Shown here: one piece after another, positions 9,026 through 17,177 of the stretch
How the letters are laid out: every line of letters starts with the position of its first letter
Position numbering within the stretch: position 1 is the stretch's first letter
DNA from: DATKGL01 sp035510455
GTDB taxonomy: Bacteria; Patescibacteriota; Saccharimonadia; Saccharimonadales; UBA4665
NCBI GenBank assembly: GCA_035510455.1
Contig: DATKHB010000002.1
Coordinates: forward strand, 1-30,564
DNA length: 30,564 bases
Reading direction: 5' to 3'
Program-made: the position numbers and the translations under genes
The notes under the pieces: model-generated
The model's input: only the letters and a program-made list of their open reading frames with translations
Told to the model about the DNA's origin: nothing
The model's database searches: none

Positions 9026-9056
9026 CCGGTGTTAATCGAATCTAGATTAATATCGG
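9026..9056. promoter_or_regulatory. 31-bp dyad upstream of pyk (possible operator)
   Basis: The sequence is symmetrical: CCG, 3 bases, TTAAT, 9 bases, ATTAA, 3 bases, CGG, with a perfect AATCTAGATT at 9039-9048 inside. It lies 71-101 bases upstream of pyk. No T-run follows on either strand, so it is not an intrinsic terminator. A transcription-factor site is a guess from symmetry and position. Confidence 0.3.
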
Positions 9057-9076
9057 TTTAAAAATCAATGCTGGAA

Positions 9077-9136
9077 CTATTTAGTTCTATCTTTTTTAGG
9101 CTTTTTAACTTCTTTTCGCCCTTTGTCCTTAGACAT
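9077..9136 (-). CDS. Candidate 19-residue basic peptide MSKDKGRKEVKKPKKDRTK
   Basis: A complete ATG-to-TAG frame in the 322-base gap between the surface locus and pyk. Ten of 19 residues are Lys or Arg and three are acidic, with no hydrophobic stretch. A GAGGGG lies about 8-10 bases before the ATG, in reach of the ribosome. Tiny Lys-rich peptides that start MSKDKG- or MAKDKG- are, from memory, annotated sporadically in bacteria with no known function. The ORF is too short for coding statistics, so only conservation would settle it. I see nothing else in the rest of this gap. Confidence 0.4.
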   Translation of the reverse strand: MSKDKGRKEVKKPKKDRTK

Positions 9137-9277
9137 ATATCTAACCCCTCTATAACTGCTAATGTATAAACTAATAATAATAAATAATATGTTGGTGCGC
9201 AAATATCGGTTAGTCTACAACGCTCTAATGATTGATCTTACTAACAGATAAATGGATGAGCAACTATAATCGACTAT

Positions 9278-9745
9278 CTAGTTCCCCGTACTGGTTGAGC
9301 CAGTAGATTCAAGATCCACCGGTCCAACCATAACTATTCTATCTATACTGGGCCGATATATTATAGCTAGCTGATTCTTTTCATATATCAAGACCTTATC
9401 GCCATCCTTAGCGTCCTTAAAGAAGGGCGAAGTTAGTTTGCTTTCATCGGTCACTGTAGCTAACGCTGGCACTTCGTTGGTTGGAAGCAAGTAATGCTTG
9501 GAGACCTCTGCTTCGACAACTCTTAACTCAGCTGCCCCGCTTAAAGAATCGTTGTTATTATTTTTAAAAATTAAAATTGAGCCGATTGAAATACCCGCCA
9601 CTATTACGACAAGGATAATTGCAAAAAGTATCGGGTGAATCCTTCTTAATCGTCTTACCGCTTTTCTGACATATCTGTACTTGGATCTAGACGGTTTCAC
9701 CCGGACAATATCAAAGCTTTTAAGTTTTTGCACCGCTTTAGCCAT
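9278..9745 (-). CDS. Single-pass membrane protein with extracytoplasmic domain, unknown function
   Basis: About 155 residues from ATG 9745. A frame extended to 9772 would need a TTG start inside the previous gene. The basic N-terminus (RKAVRRLRR) is followed by one membrane segment (ILFAIILVVIVAGISIGSIL), then an outer domain of about 85 residues with ALATVTDESKL, FFKDAKDGDKVLIY and IIYRPSIDRIVMVGPV. That outer domain resembles one I know from many CPR membrane proteins, function unknown. It ends in a Ser/Thr/Gly tail. It is last in the surface-protein gene run and starts 2 bases after the stop of the 753-residue fibre-like protein, so the two are probably co-translated. Confidence 0.8.
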   Translation of the reverse strand: MAKAVQKLKSFDIVRVKPSRSKYRYVRKAVRRLRRIHPILFAIILVVIVAGISIGSILIFKNNNNDSLSGAAELRVVEAEVSKHYLLPTNEVPALATVTDESKLTSPFFKDAKDGDKVLIYEKNQLAIIYRPSIDRIVMVGPVDLESTGSTSTGN

Positions 9746-9747
9746 AA

Positions 9748-12009
9748 CTAGTTGTCGCTTTGCAGATACCAACTATTGAAACTAAGTATAGCAGCAGCAG
9801 CCGTGGCATGATTTGATATATAAAAATCCGGTGCTAGGAAAGTTGTAGCGCCGGGTATATTTGTGGTTATCGAGTTAGTAACCTGCGCTCCTGAAGATTC
9901 ATCGGTTAAACGGTACGTAATTGTTGAGCCGTCTGGCGGGCAGTATATCATTAGTTCATATAGGTCAGTATTATTTACCGGAAAGCTTGAGCCTAAGCTA
10001 GTTACGGTCGGAGCAGAGCCAGTAACGTTATTGATCCAGTTCCAGTCTCCGGTACTAGCATCAATTGCCAGACCTAACTTACCGGGCGTTGTGTTTGTGG
10101 TTGGGTCTACGCTAGTGGGCGTAGCCACAGAGTCGGCCAAGCCAACGAAGACATAGTTACCTGTTTGTAGAGTATTCATACCAAACCGAATTTCATAAAA
10201 CCATCCGCCATAACCGGCCGCATTACCGCGCCAAACCTGAAGGACGTCTTGGTGTTGATAGGTTACCGTGCCAGCAGTTGTCCCGGTGCTGTAGTTCTCA
10301 TCCCTAACCGAAGTTAAAAGATTGGTGCTGGCAGGCACGGGAGCCGTACAAGTGCCGCCGCCAGCAGAGATCGAGCCAAAGCCAGTAGTGCCAGTGCTGC
10401 AGTTTGCGGTACCGTTAGGTTCAGCATAAGAGACGCGGTTAAAGCCTAGCCCGGGTTGAACCGCAAGGTTCCCGTCGGTTGAATTCATCATTTCAAGTAT
10501 AGTATCGCCAGCGACACTTTTCGCATAAAGCTTCAATTCGCTAGCCGCCGGTGCTGATGGATCGCTTTGAGCGGCCAACTGGATACCTCCCGATTGGATA
10601 TCTACGCCTATGTTCCATCCGGTGTTGACATATATAGCCTCGGCGGTGCCGGTGCCGGCGCTAGTCGGTCCGTCTAATTTAAGCCCGTACTCGCTTACCC
10701 CGCTCACCGGACCAGTTGTGTTGGCAACGATATGCACACCGTCCCATGTGCCGCCGCTAGTACCGCCGGGGGTAAAGTCAATACGAAGCCCACTCGATTC
10801 AACTGCCGCACTCCCGCCCACGTAAGTTACGTGAAGCCCATTGGCATTTGCGGTGGTATCTGCTTGGCCTGAATTAGAAATACTTACTATGTCAGCTGTC
10901 GGCGCAGCCGAAGCCGATATAGCAACCGTGCCATTGGCAGTTGTGCTGATGGTCGAACCGGCATTATAGGCTTGTTGAAGAGAAACCGACCCACCACAAC
11001 TGCCAAAAGCCAATAGACCAGGCGTGGATGATCCGGATCGTAAACACTGGCTAGCTGTCGGCCCAACAGAAGGTAAGGTGAGGCTATAGCCGGTAGTTAA
11101 GGCTGAGGTCGGGGTAGTAATAGTTATGGTTTGGGTGTTATTACTATTATCAAATACTAGGCTACCACTAATTTGGCTACTTGTACCAAGTATTAAGTTA
11201 TTACCACTCGTGTCAACGGTCAAAACGGCATACGAGCTCGGACTGGCATTCAATATTGTAAATGCCGTAGATGAGTTACTGGAATTTTGAAAGACTGCCG
11301 CTCCACTGCTGCTGAGGCTTTCAACGGTTTCGTTATTGGTAATTAGGTTTAGAGCATTGTTATCATAAGCGCCGATGCTTACCGCGCTACCCAGGCTATC
11401 GCCGCCACTGACTATAACCGTCCCGGTATTGTTGGGTATGGTTATGGTGTTGGTGCCGGTTGGTGCAGCAAATTGCAACGTACTTGAGTTGGCTCCGCTA
11501 TTAGCCACCAATTGGGTGGCAGTAAAGGCGTAGGGAGTGGACGTTAAAAGTATATACGGGCTCATTACTCCGTCGCCACCACAGTTAGTCTGGAAATTAC
11601 CAGCTGGTGTACAAGAGGTGGTGCTCCCAATTTGAAGCGAAAGATATAAAGGATTAGTCCCCCACGGTACACTTGCACCAAAAGCTGTTACCGCTCCTAG
11701 ATTAACCTGAAATGTACCACTTTTAAATACAACTCCCTGGCTAGCGCTGACTAGTTCATCCTCGGTCCATACGCTTGTACACCCCGAACCAGTATTGTTG
11801 GTACAACCAGTATAAATATGAAACTCCATGTTATATGTCGCGTCAGGAATATTGGTACCGGCCGAAGTGTTAACTATCTTGCCCTCAAAACTAAGCTCTG
11901 GGTTTATACCGGTTGCTGCCAAGGTGTGACCAGTAAATAAAGCGAACGAACAAAGAGCAACGCCAATAACCGCAAATAGCACGAAAACAGGTCTTTGTTT
12001 TTTCCACAT
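9748..12009 (-). CDS. Large secreted fibre-like surface protein
   Basis: 753 residues with an N-terminal signal peptide (hydrophobic core VLFAVIGVALCSFALF, likely cut after HTLA). Residues about 36-170 form a module seen in tail-fibre and cell-surface proteins: LSFEGKIVNT, then PDATYNMEFHIYTG, WTEDELV, FQVNLGA, PLYLSLQIG and LTSTPYAFTATQL. A long Ser/Thr/Gly-rich beta-rich middle follows. The last 190 residues (LLTSVRDENYSTG, WYLQSDN) form a distinct terminal domain that could bind a ligand or host cell. No C-terminal membrane segment or sortase motif is visible, so how it is held on the cell is unknown. Adhesion to a host is an inference from lifestyle. Confidence 0.85.
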   Translation of the reverse strand: MWKKQRPVFVLFAVIGVALCSFALFTGHTLAATGINPELSFEGKIVNTSAGTNIPDATYNMEFHIYTGCTNNTGSGCTSVWTEDELVSASQGVVFKSGTFQVNLGAVTAFGASVPWGTNPLYLSLQIGSTTSCTPAGNFQTNCGGDGVMSPYILLTSTPYAFTATQLVANSGANSSTLQFAAPTGTNTITIPNNTGTVIVSGGDSLGSAVSIGAYDNNALNLITNNETVESLSSSGAAVFQNSSNSSTAFTILNASPSSYAVLTVDTSGNNLILGTSSQISGSLVFDNSNNTQTITITTPTSALTTGYSLTLPSVGPTASQCLRSGSSTPGLLAFGSCGGSVSLQQAYNAGSTISTTANGTVAISASAAPTADIVSISNSGQADTTANANGLHVTYVGGSAAVESSGLRIDFTPGGTSGGTWDGVHIVANTTGPVSGVSEYGLKLDGPTSAGTGTAEAIYVNTGWNIGVDIQSGGIQLAAQSDPSAPAASELKLYAKSVAGDTILEMMNSTDGNLAVQPGLGFNRVSYAEPNGTANCSTGTTGFGSISAGGGTCTAPVPASTNLLTSVRDENYSTGTTAGTVTYQHQDVLQVWRGNAAGYGGWFYEIRFGMNTLQTGNYVFVGLADSVATPTSVDPTTNTTPGKLGLAIDASTGDWNWINNVTGSAPTVTSLGSSFPVNNTDLYELMIYCPPDGSTITYRLTDESSGAQVTNSITTNIPGATTFLAPDFYISNHATAAAAILSFNSWYLQSDN

Positions 12010-12055
12010 AATACTATCGTTATAATATCAGATTAGCACAAGAGGTTCAAAACGC

Positions 12056-13021
12056 TTAAGTAATTTTGATTTTGATAGTGCGGTGTTCTTTGGTTACCGG
12101 GATAGGGTTTAACTTCCTGATTACAAATATAGCGAGTGCTAATAAGCCAACAATAATCAGTATGACAATCTGTTCATCAATGAAGACAAACTTTTTAACA
12201 TATGTCGTGACAATCGCCGACGAATCCGCCTGATAAATGATGTTTATATGATAATTACCCGGTAGGTTGAAATTATGTTCATAATTAAGTTTAACGATAA
12301 AAAGTCCGCTGGTAGCGGGCAAGACTAGACCGGAGTCGATATTAATTATACCTCGGGCTATTTCATGATTGGAGGAGTTGGTAACCGTAACTAAACCAAC
12401 GGGAGCCGTTTGAGTATTACCGTTATTAGTAAATACTAAATCAACACTACTGGGCATATGCAGTGTAAATGAATTTATCGGCGGGTTATCTAGTTTGACA
12501 GATTGGATACCACCTCCATATGTGGTTAAGAAAACTAGCATTGAGATATCTTCGTTAGAGCTTATTTGGTTCTTCTTGCTTGACGCTATGGTTGGTACGA
12601 CCTTAAAAACGACCGCCCCATAATGACCGCCGGGGGCAAGACTGGTGACATTAGCGATACTTATCGGAATAGTCTGAATGCCTCCGGCTGATAAGGCAAA
12701 CTGCGTAACACCGGGCTTTAGCCACTCAGCAAGCCCATGTGAATTATTGGGCTGAGTGCTGCTTCTCAAAAACTCTACACCACCAGTGTTATTGAGTGCG
12801 GTAAAGTCAGTGGTTGAGATGGTTATTACTTCTGGATTTTTGGTGTTATTGGTAACTGTCGCAGAAAAAGACGCGCTCGCCTGACCTTTTAAAAGACTGA
12901 TCTGCTCAATCGCCGGAGTTAGAGTCAGGCCGTTGACGCTAACCTTTGCAGCTAAAACGTGTGCCGGCAAAACTGATATAGCTAGACTTGCAAGGAGTAA
13001 ACTAAGGCCTAGTTTCTTCAT
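12056..13021 (-). CDS. DUF916-like cell-surface protein with signal peptide and C-terminal membrane anchor
   Basis: 321 residues. Signal peptide at 1-25 (LGLSLLLASLAISVLPAHVLA), then two Ig-like beta-sandwich regions. The first has LTPAIEQISLLKGQ, ATVTNNTKNP, WLKPGVTQFALSAGG and GGHYGAVVFK, which resembles the DUF916 (WxL-protein-binding) layout. The second begins near VDLVFTNNGN. A membrane segment (IVILIIVGLLALAIFVI) lies at about 287-303, followed by a basic tail. The ATG overlaps the previous gene's stop as ATGA (13018-13021), and that gene encodes a protein of the same architecture, so the pair probably works together. DUF916 is assigned by eye. Confidence 0.8.
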   Translation of the reverse strand: MKKLGLSLLLASLAISVLPAHVLAAKVSVNGLTLTPAIEQISLLKGQASASFSATVTNNTKNPEVITISTTDFTALNNTGGVEFLRSSTQPNNSHGLAEWLKPGVTQFALSAGGIQTIPISIANVTSLAPGGHYGAVVFKVVPTIASSKKNQISSNEDISMLVFLTTYGGGIQSVKLDNPPINSFTLHMPSSVDLVFTNNGNTQTAPVGLVTVTNSSNHEIARGIINIDSGLVLPATSGLFIVKLNYEHNFNLPGNYHINIIYQADSSAIVTTYVKKFVFIDEQIVILIIVGLLALAIFVIRKLNPIPVTKEHRTIKIKIT

Positions 13022-14085
13022 TTTTTTCGTACCTTTCTAATCCGCCTTAGAACGCTCCGCCCGACTGACCAGAATCCGAGACCAAGCAAAACTAATACTA
13101 AGAACGCCACGATCATAAGTTTCCACGGTAGTACCCAAAAAGAGACTACCCCAGTTAGCGGCACAACAAATGTCCCATTGTTATAAGTCAGCGTTACCTG
13201 AGCATAATACTCCCCGAAACGAAATTTATTAGTGTCGGCAAAATTCCACACTAGCTGCTGAATCGGCTTGCCTTGCTTGTTATTAACTACTTGGCCATCA
13301 ACTTTTTTATCCTCAAAAACCGGAAATCCATTTGACCAGGTGGCTGTAAAAATACGGTGAGAATCTGGCAAAATATTTGCTCTCCCGGGGTTAACGGTCA
13401 GCGTATCGATAGTATTAGTTAGATTACTATTCTTGCTAATAAATATATTGCCCGTTGGAGCTAGATAGATGTTACCAGCATTATGAATGTTGACTGTAAA
13501 TGTTGCTGGCAAATATTCATAGATATGCTTGCTGACAGAAAAACTAGCTATTTGAACTTGGCGACTTTCATTGGCTGACCCGGTGTCAACCAGCACCAAG
13601 ACAGCGTTTGATCCTTTGATAACATTTGTTAGCTTTCCTAGCTTCGGAGTTGCAGTATTGGGATGAAAAATAACCGCGTAGTAGTAGCCTAGGGACGCTG
13701 ATGCTGGTAAATTAATCTTCATTTGAACCGATGCCCAGACGCCCGGTTGAGCCACGAAAGATGAAGGCGAAAAATGGACCCAACCAGTTGAGGGATCGTT
13801 GGCTGGTGCTTTATAAATCGATGCTTCGCCAGTATTGCCGTAGGCACCGAATATTTGAAGCTGCATGTTAATTGTAAGCGGCTCGGTATCGTTGTCCATC
13901 ACCTGCAAAGTTTTCGTCAGACTGCTGCCCGGTTTGACTTGTAAATCAAGCGATACCGGCGAGGTTGTCAGGCTAGTAGGTTGCCCGGCGGCTAAGACCT
14001 GTTTGGCCGAAAGAATATCTGCTGCCAAAAAGAGCAATAAGCAAAAAACAACTACAAGAGTAACTCTCCTCCTAGCACCTATCAT
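13018..14085 (-). CDS. DUF916-like cell-surface protein, paralogue of the next gene
   Basis: 355 residues: signal peptide (VTLVVVFCLLLFLAADILSA), a first beta domain with SPVSLDLQVKPGSSLTKTLQVMD, WVHFSPSSFVAQPGVWASVQ and LGYYYAVIFHP, then a second Ig-like domain (FTVNIHNAGNIYLAPTGNI). A C-terminal membrane segment (LMIVAFLVLVLLGLGFWSV) is followed by an Arg/Lys tail. The G-YYYAVIF motif is equivalent to GGHYGAVVFK in the next gene. Family knowledge: DUF916 proteins of Firmicutes bind WxL-domain proteins and the wall. A TATAGT lies 7 bases before the ATG, so a short- or no-leader transcript is possible here. Confidence 0.8.
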   Translation of the reverse strand: MIGARRRVTLVVVFCLLLFLAADILSAKQVLAAGQPTSLTTSPVSLDLQVKPGSSLTKTLQVMDNDTEPLTINMQLQIFGAYGNTGEASIYKAPANDPSTGWVHFSPSSFVAQPGVWASVQMKINLPASASLGYYYAVIFHPNTATPKLGKLTNVIKGSNAVLVLVDTGSANESRQVQIASFSVSKHIYEYLPATFTVNIHNAGNIYLAPTGNIFISKNSNLTNTIDTLTVNPGRANILPDSHRIFTATWSNGFPVFEDKKVDGQVVNNKQGKPIQQLVWNFADTNKFRFGEYYAQVTLTYNNGTFVVPLTGVVSFWVLPWKLMIVAFLVLVLLGLGFWSVGRSVLRRIRKVRKK

Positions 14086-14102
14086 ATCTATAACTATACA
14101 GT

Positions 14103-15161
14103 CTAAAAGCTACCAGCACCAATGATCGTAATAGTATCAGTGTAATCTGTAGCTGGAGGGGTAGATGCTGAGATATCCGCAAGTTCGTTGATCGGTATAG
14201 CTTGACTCGCAGTTGGAGAAGCGCTAGTAGCGATCTCTGAGTAGGCAGAGCTACTTAAACTCCCGCCATAATTATGCGAACCTGAAGCATACTGATAATC
14301 AGTTGTGTAGTCAGTGGTTACCCCAAGAGCATAATCAGCAGAGCCAACATCACCACCAGCGCCCATATTTACGTTACTACCCGAAGCCACGCTAGGGATG
14401 TTGGCCGATGCTTGCGTGGAATGCAGACCAGCATTAGTATCCTCAGCCCACAAGAACCAACCGCTAAGAGCATTGGTAGCAACGGTAGCAGTGACACCCG
14501 GGGAAGCCGTTACGGCCGTAGCTGATAAGTTAGTGGCAAAATTATCAGTCGCATTGTTTAGTGTCAGGGTAAAGGTTGCCGCAACGGTACCAGTAACTGT
14601 ATAGCTGTTTGGCGTTCCTGTAGAGGTCAAAACGTCAAAGGCATCGGTCTGGCTATCGGATCCGACAGTAAGTCCTACTGAAATAACCTGGGCCGATGAA
14701 GGATTAGTAACGGTTGTGGCCTTACTCAGTATGGCACAATAGTTAGTAGTTGCTGACAACGCTGTAACACCGCTGATTGTGTCTATGTTGCCGGATTCTG
14801 CTGCAGTTAGCGTTCCGAGCGCTGCAGTTGCGCTTGGGAAATAAGTTGTACAGCCAGTACTTGTAGCGGTTAAAGAGGTAGTGGCTATAGTCCCACCGTC
14901 AGTAACAAAGGTTCCAAGGTTTACCGCGATCGTAGTAGCTCCGGAGCCGACAGTCGTGAAGTCAATGGCTAATTCGTTGTTAGCACTGGCAATCATCGGA
15001 GCGCCACTACCGGCAATTTCCATAACTGTTGAATGGTTTAGCGTAGCGGCAAAAGTTTTAGGTAAAAAAGCAAAATTAGCAAGTAAAAGCGCTGCTACAA
15101 CAATCAGCGACTGGGTTGTTCTTAATCTGAATACAAACTTTTTCATTTTTAGACTTCGCAT
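14103..15161 (-). CDS. Secreted Ser/Thr-rich beta protein with DYTDTITIIGAGSF C-terminus
   Basis: 352 residues with a signal peptide ending near KTFAATLN. The mature part is rich in Thr, Ala, Ser and Gly, with two Cys (STGCTTYF and TNYCAIL) that could pair. No membrane anchor. The C-terminus reads ADISASTPPATDYTDTITII and then GAGSF, very like the end of the next secreted protein in the locus (SAPAASDYTEVLTFLASASF). This is the last strand of an Ig-like fold, in the position of the YTATLTW strand of WxL domains, but without the W-x-L. It may be the secreted partner of the two DUF916-like proteins downstream. ATG 15161 fits the promoter at 15171-15199; ATG 15146 (MKKFVF) is an alternative. Confidence 0.8.
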   Translation of the reverse strand: MRSLKMKKFVFRLRTTQSLIVVAALLLANFAFLPKTFAATLNHSTVMEIAGSGAPMIASANNELAIDFTTVGSGATTIAVNLGTFVTDGGTIATTSLTATSTGCTTYFPSATAALGTLTAAESGNIDTISGVTALSATTNYCAILSKATTVTNPSSAQVISVGLTVGSDSQTDAFDVLTSTGTPNSYTVTGTVAATFTLTLNNATDNFATNLSATAVTASPGVTATVATNALSGWFLWAEDTNAGLHSTQASANIPSVASGSNVNMGAGGDVGSADYALGVTTDYTTDYQYASGSHNYGGSLSSSAYSEIATSASPTASQAIPINELADISASTPPATDYTDTITIIGAGSF

Positions 15162-15170
15162 TTAAGCTTA

Positions 15171-15199
15171 ACAATAATATCTCTAGATATCAATGTCAA
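15171..15199 (-). promoter_or_regulatory. Promoter of the secreted-protein gene 14103-15161
   Basis: Minus-strand TTGACA (perfect -35, bases 15194-15199), 17 bases, then TATTGT (-10, 15171-15176). The predicted start site is about 2-3 bases from the ATG at 15161. A second -10-like TATTAT sits at a less favourable 14-base spacing. Confidence 0.5.
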
Positions 15200-15219
15200 C
15201 CACCCTACTTATCCACAGA

Positions 15220-16242
15220 TCAGAAACTGGCCGAAGCTAGAAATGTCAGTACTTCTGTGTAATCACTAGCGGCTGGCGCACTATCAAGAGCCTTGACCTG
15301 GACATCGGCATTAGCGGTGCCGCCAGTAATAGATGCTGAAGAAGTAAATATCGGAGCATAGGTGGTTGATTCAGCTCCAATATTATTACCACTTCCGTTA
15401 AAGGGGTTAGATATAATAAACGGTCCGCCAGATGTCTCAGAGGCGCTAGATCCTTGGACTCCAAAGCCCTGGGTGGCTGTAGCTAAATTACCCGTATAAG
15501 CCGGTATAGTATAGCTGAAGCTCGAGCTATAAAAACCTGAGTTTTGACCAGCAACATATATAGTCCCGCCGGAAGCTGCACTAGTCCCAAAAGTAAAAGA
15601 AAAATTAGAACTCGTAATTATTGTGTTGGGTAAAAAAGTACCAAGGCTAGAAGAGTTTGGTGACAAAGAAAAGATTATGGCCGTGCTAACGGTGGAGGCG
15701 CTAGCATAAGCTCCGTATTCAGTATTGGTGAACAGCCCTTGTTGAGCAGAAACCTCAACCTCATAAGTCACACCGGAACTTAGTCCGGTAATATCAAAAC
15801 CGCTGCCGCTCCCCCAAGTTGAATAGCTTTGAAAGACTGGTGAAGTGCTGAGCGCATCACTGGCTTGGACATAATTAGTTGTGACGAAGTTGTTGGTCGA
15901 CACTGCTATAGCATAAGTCGCGTCAGACGGATCGGTCCCTGTATTAATAATGCATCCCAACATATTGGTGTAAGTGCCCCCACCATTGCTAAGTGTCGGA
16001 GCTGGTGGGACGGTTATTTGTTCGGTTTGGATTTCTCCATTGCCGGCAGTATACGTACCACTAGCAGCCGAGTTGTTGGATTGCTCTCCGAGAGTTGCTT
16101 GGGCACTATAGGTGCCCGAAGTCGCAGTGTTTGTCCCGCCGGGACCAATACTATAGCTATTGAGTGAGTCAGTGCCACTTGCGGAAAAAGCAGCAAAAAT
16201 TAAAGTACTGATACCAAGAGACAACCAACCCAGTCTAATCAT
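15220..16242 (-). CDS. Secreted protein with fibronectin-III-like region and DYTEVLTFLASASF C-terminus
   Basis: 340 residues with a signal peptide (WLSLGISTLIFAAFSASG). Residues about 75-185 look like a fibronectin type III or similar sandwich (PPAPTLSNGGGTYTN, then SGFDITGLSSGVTYEVEVSA). A Ser/Gly/Thr-rich stretch follows, and the C-terminal strand is shared with the 352-residue neighbour. There is no anchor. It belongs to the same secreted-protein run; the 58 bases to the next gene hold that gene's own promoter. Function unknown; surface or pilus-like assembly is an inference from the shared terminal strand. Confidence 0.78.
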   Translation of the reverse strand: MIRLGWLSLGISTLIFAAFSASGTDSLNSYSIGPGGTNTATSGTYSAQATLGEQSNNSAASGTYTAGNGEIQTEQITVPPAPTLSNGGGTYTNMLGCIINTGTDPSDATYAIAVSTNNFVTTNYVQASDALSTSPVFQSYSTWGSGSGFDITGLSSGVTYEVEVSAQQGLFTNTEYGAYASASTVSTAIIFSLSPNSSSLGTFLPNTIITSSNFSFTFGTSAASGGTIYVAGQNSGFYSSSFSYTIPAYTGNLATATQGFGVQGSSASETSGGPFIISNPFNGSGNNIGAESTTYAPIFTSSASITGGTANADVQVKALDSAPAASDYTEVLTFLASASF

Positions 16243-16251
16243 TGTGTCTCT

Positions 16252-16280
16252 ATTTTAGAGTCATAATCACGCTTAAGCAA
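16252..16280 (-). promoter_or_regulatory. Promoter of the gene at 15220-16242
   Basis: Minus-strand TTGCTT (16275-16280), 17 bases, TAAAAT (16252-16257), 9 bases before the ATG. The -10 lies inside a short inverted repeat, CTCTA-TTT-TAGAG (16248-16260 on the plus strand), which could be a repressor site or chance. Confidence 0.4.
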
Positions 16281-16286
16281 CCTTAT

Positions 16287-16868
16287 CTACAACCAGCGCC
16301 AGGAATTAAGTACCATACTAAAGGTTGTCTGCAGGGGAGCGACACCGCTACTGTCATCACCGGTTAATGACACAGTTGCGATATAGTCACCGTGGACGAG
16401 ATAGGCCACCTTACTAAACTCACCGGCTAATAAGTCGGTCATGACAGGAATTGTCTGTCCATTAGCCACCACACTACTTAGGGTGTACTCCTTGGGATTT
16501 TGCTCACGGATAACGTATGACCCGAATCCATCTAAGCCACCAATAGTTACCTTTGTGATATCAATACCTAACTGCCAGCTTTCAACGTCGTGTGCGAAGA
16601 AAACATATTCTTCAACTATCGATCCATACGGCTTCTGGGGCGGATTTAGAGTAAGCCCTTTAGGATACCGAAAACTTACATACCTCCCTGTTTTTAACAC
16701 TGGAGTCAGTGCAATATCATAAGTCCCTGGGCTGGAAGTAGATTTACCGGCAACCAGCTTAGCGGTCACTGGTTGATTAATTGCTGTCGATATAACCCTA
16801 CCAACCAATACGATGAAACTACCCCAGACCACTAAATTCAGTAAAAAAATCAGACGTTTTTTCTTCAC
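16287..16868 (-). CDS. Membrane-anchored protein of unknown function, first gene of the surface locus
   Basis: 193 residues. A short basic N-terminus (KKKR) and one hydrophobic segment at about 6-26 (uncleaved anchor or signal peptide), then an outer domain that I do not recognise, with YVSFRYPKGLTL, VEEYVFFAHDVESWQLGI and FSMVLNSWRWL. The start codon is GTG at 16866-16868, with no ribosome site. The -10 box ends 6 bases before it, so the mRNA is probably leaderless. It is read first in the run of surface genes, 44 bases before the next one. Confidence 0.75.
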   Translation of the reverse strand: MKKKRLIFLLNLVVWGSFIVLVGRVISTAINQPVTAKLVAGKSTSSPGTYDIALTPVLKTGRYVSFRYPKGLTLNPPQKPYGSIVEEYVFFAHDVESWQLGIDITKVTIGGLDGFGSYVIREQNPKEYTLSSVVANGQTIPVMTDLLAGEFSKVAYLVHGDYIATVSLTGDDSSGVAPLQTTFSMVLNSWRWL

Positions 16869-16874
16869 GTTTAT

Positions 16875-16903
16875 ATTATGGCATCAATGCTACGATGTGA
16901 CCA
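16875..16903 (-). promoter_or_regulatory. Leaderless promoter of the surface locus
   Basis: Minus-strand TGGTCA (16898-16903; 4 of 6 to TTGACA), 17 bases, CATAAT (16875-16880; 5 of 6 to TATAAT), 6 bases, then the GTG start at 16868. With usual spacing +1 is the G of GTG. Confidence 0.5.
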
Positions 16904-16952
16904 CGAAACGAGTCGAACAAACTTATGTTATTAAGTTATCCTTTTTTATAAA

Positions 16953-17173
16953 GTTCAGCAAGCTTTCGTTGATCCAGAAATTATAAACCAATGGAGAGGC
17001 AGGCCATGCTAAAATGAATGGCCAAAAGAGCGTATAAATTTAGTTTATTAGACGATGAGACTACCGTTAAATTAATACATAATTAATATGCCCGACGTTG
17101 ACGCTTACTAGATCAACAGCGGTTGGAAAAACTACGATTTAGGACCAGTAAAAACGTTTCTTGGGAAATCAAC
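16953..17173 (+). pseudogene. Decayed SRPBCC/AHSA1-domain gene
   Basis: Three pieces in different frames read as parts of one SRPBCC (AHSA1) protein: VQQAFVDPEIINQWRGRPC from 16953; KFSLLDDETTVKLIHN around 17035-17082; and MPDVDAY-stop-INSGWKNYDLGPVKTFL from about 17088. They match family landmarks in order (DPE-I..QW.GRP, ETTVKL.H, the PD.D...GW..Y.LGP.K.FL C-terminal helix). The central 60 or so residues are missing, and there are at least two frameshifts and one in-frame TAG. It is the only plus-strand gene trace in this neighbourhood and explains the 309-base gap between 16868 and 17178. An intact, distant member of the family lies at 29935-30381. Confidence 0.7.
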
Positions 17174-17177
17174 TGAC

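Noticed and set aside
15209..15217. TTATCCACA, a perfect DnaA box
   Set aside because: A single 9-mer with no cluster, no AT-rich unwinding region and no dnaA or dnaN nearby. One such match is expected by chance in a window of this size on two strands.
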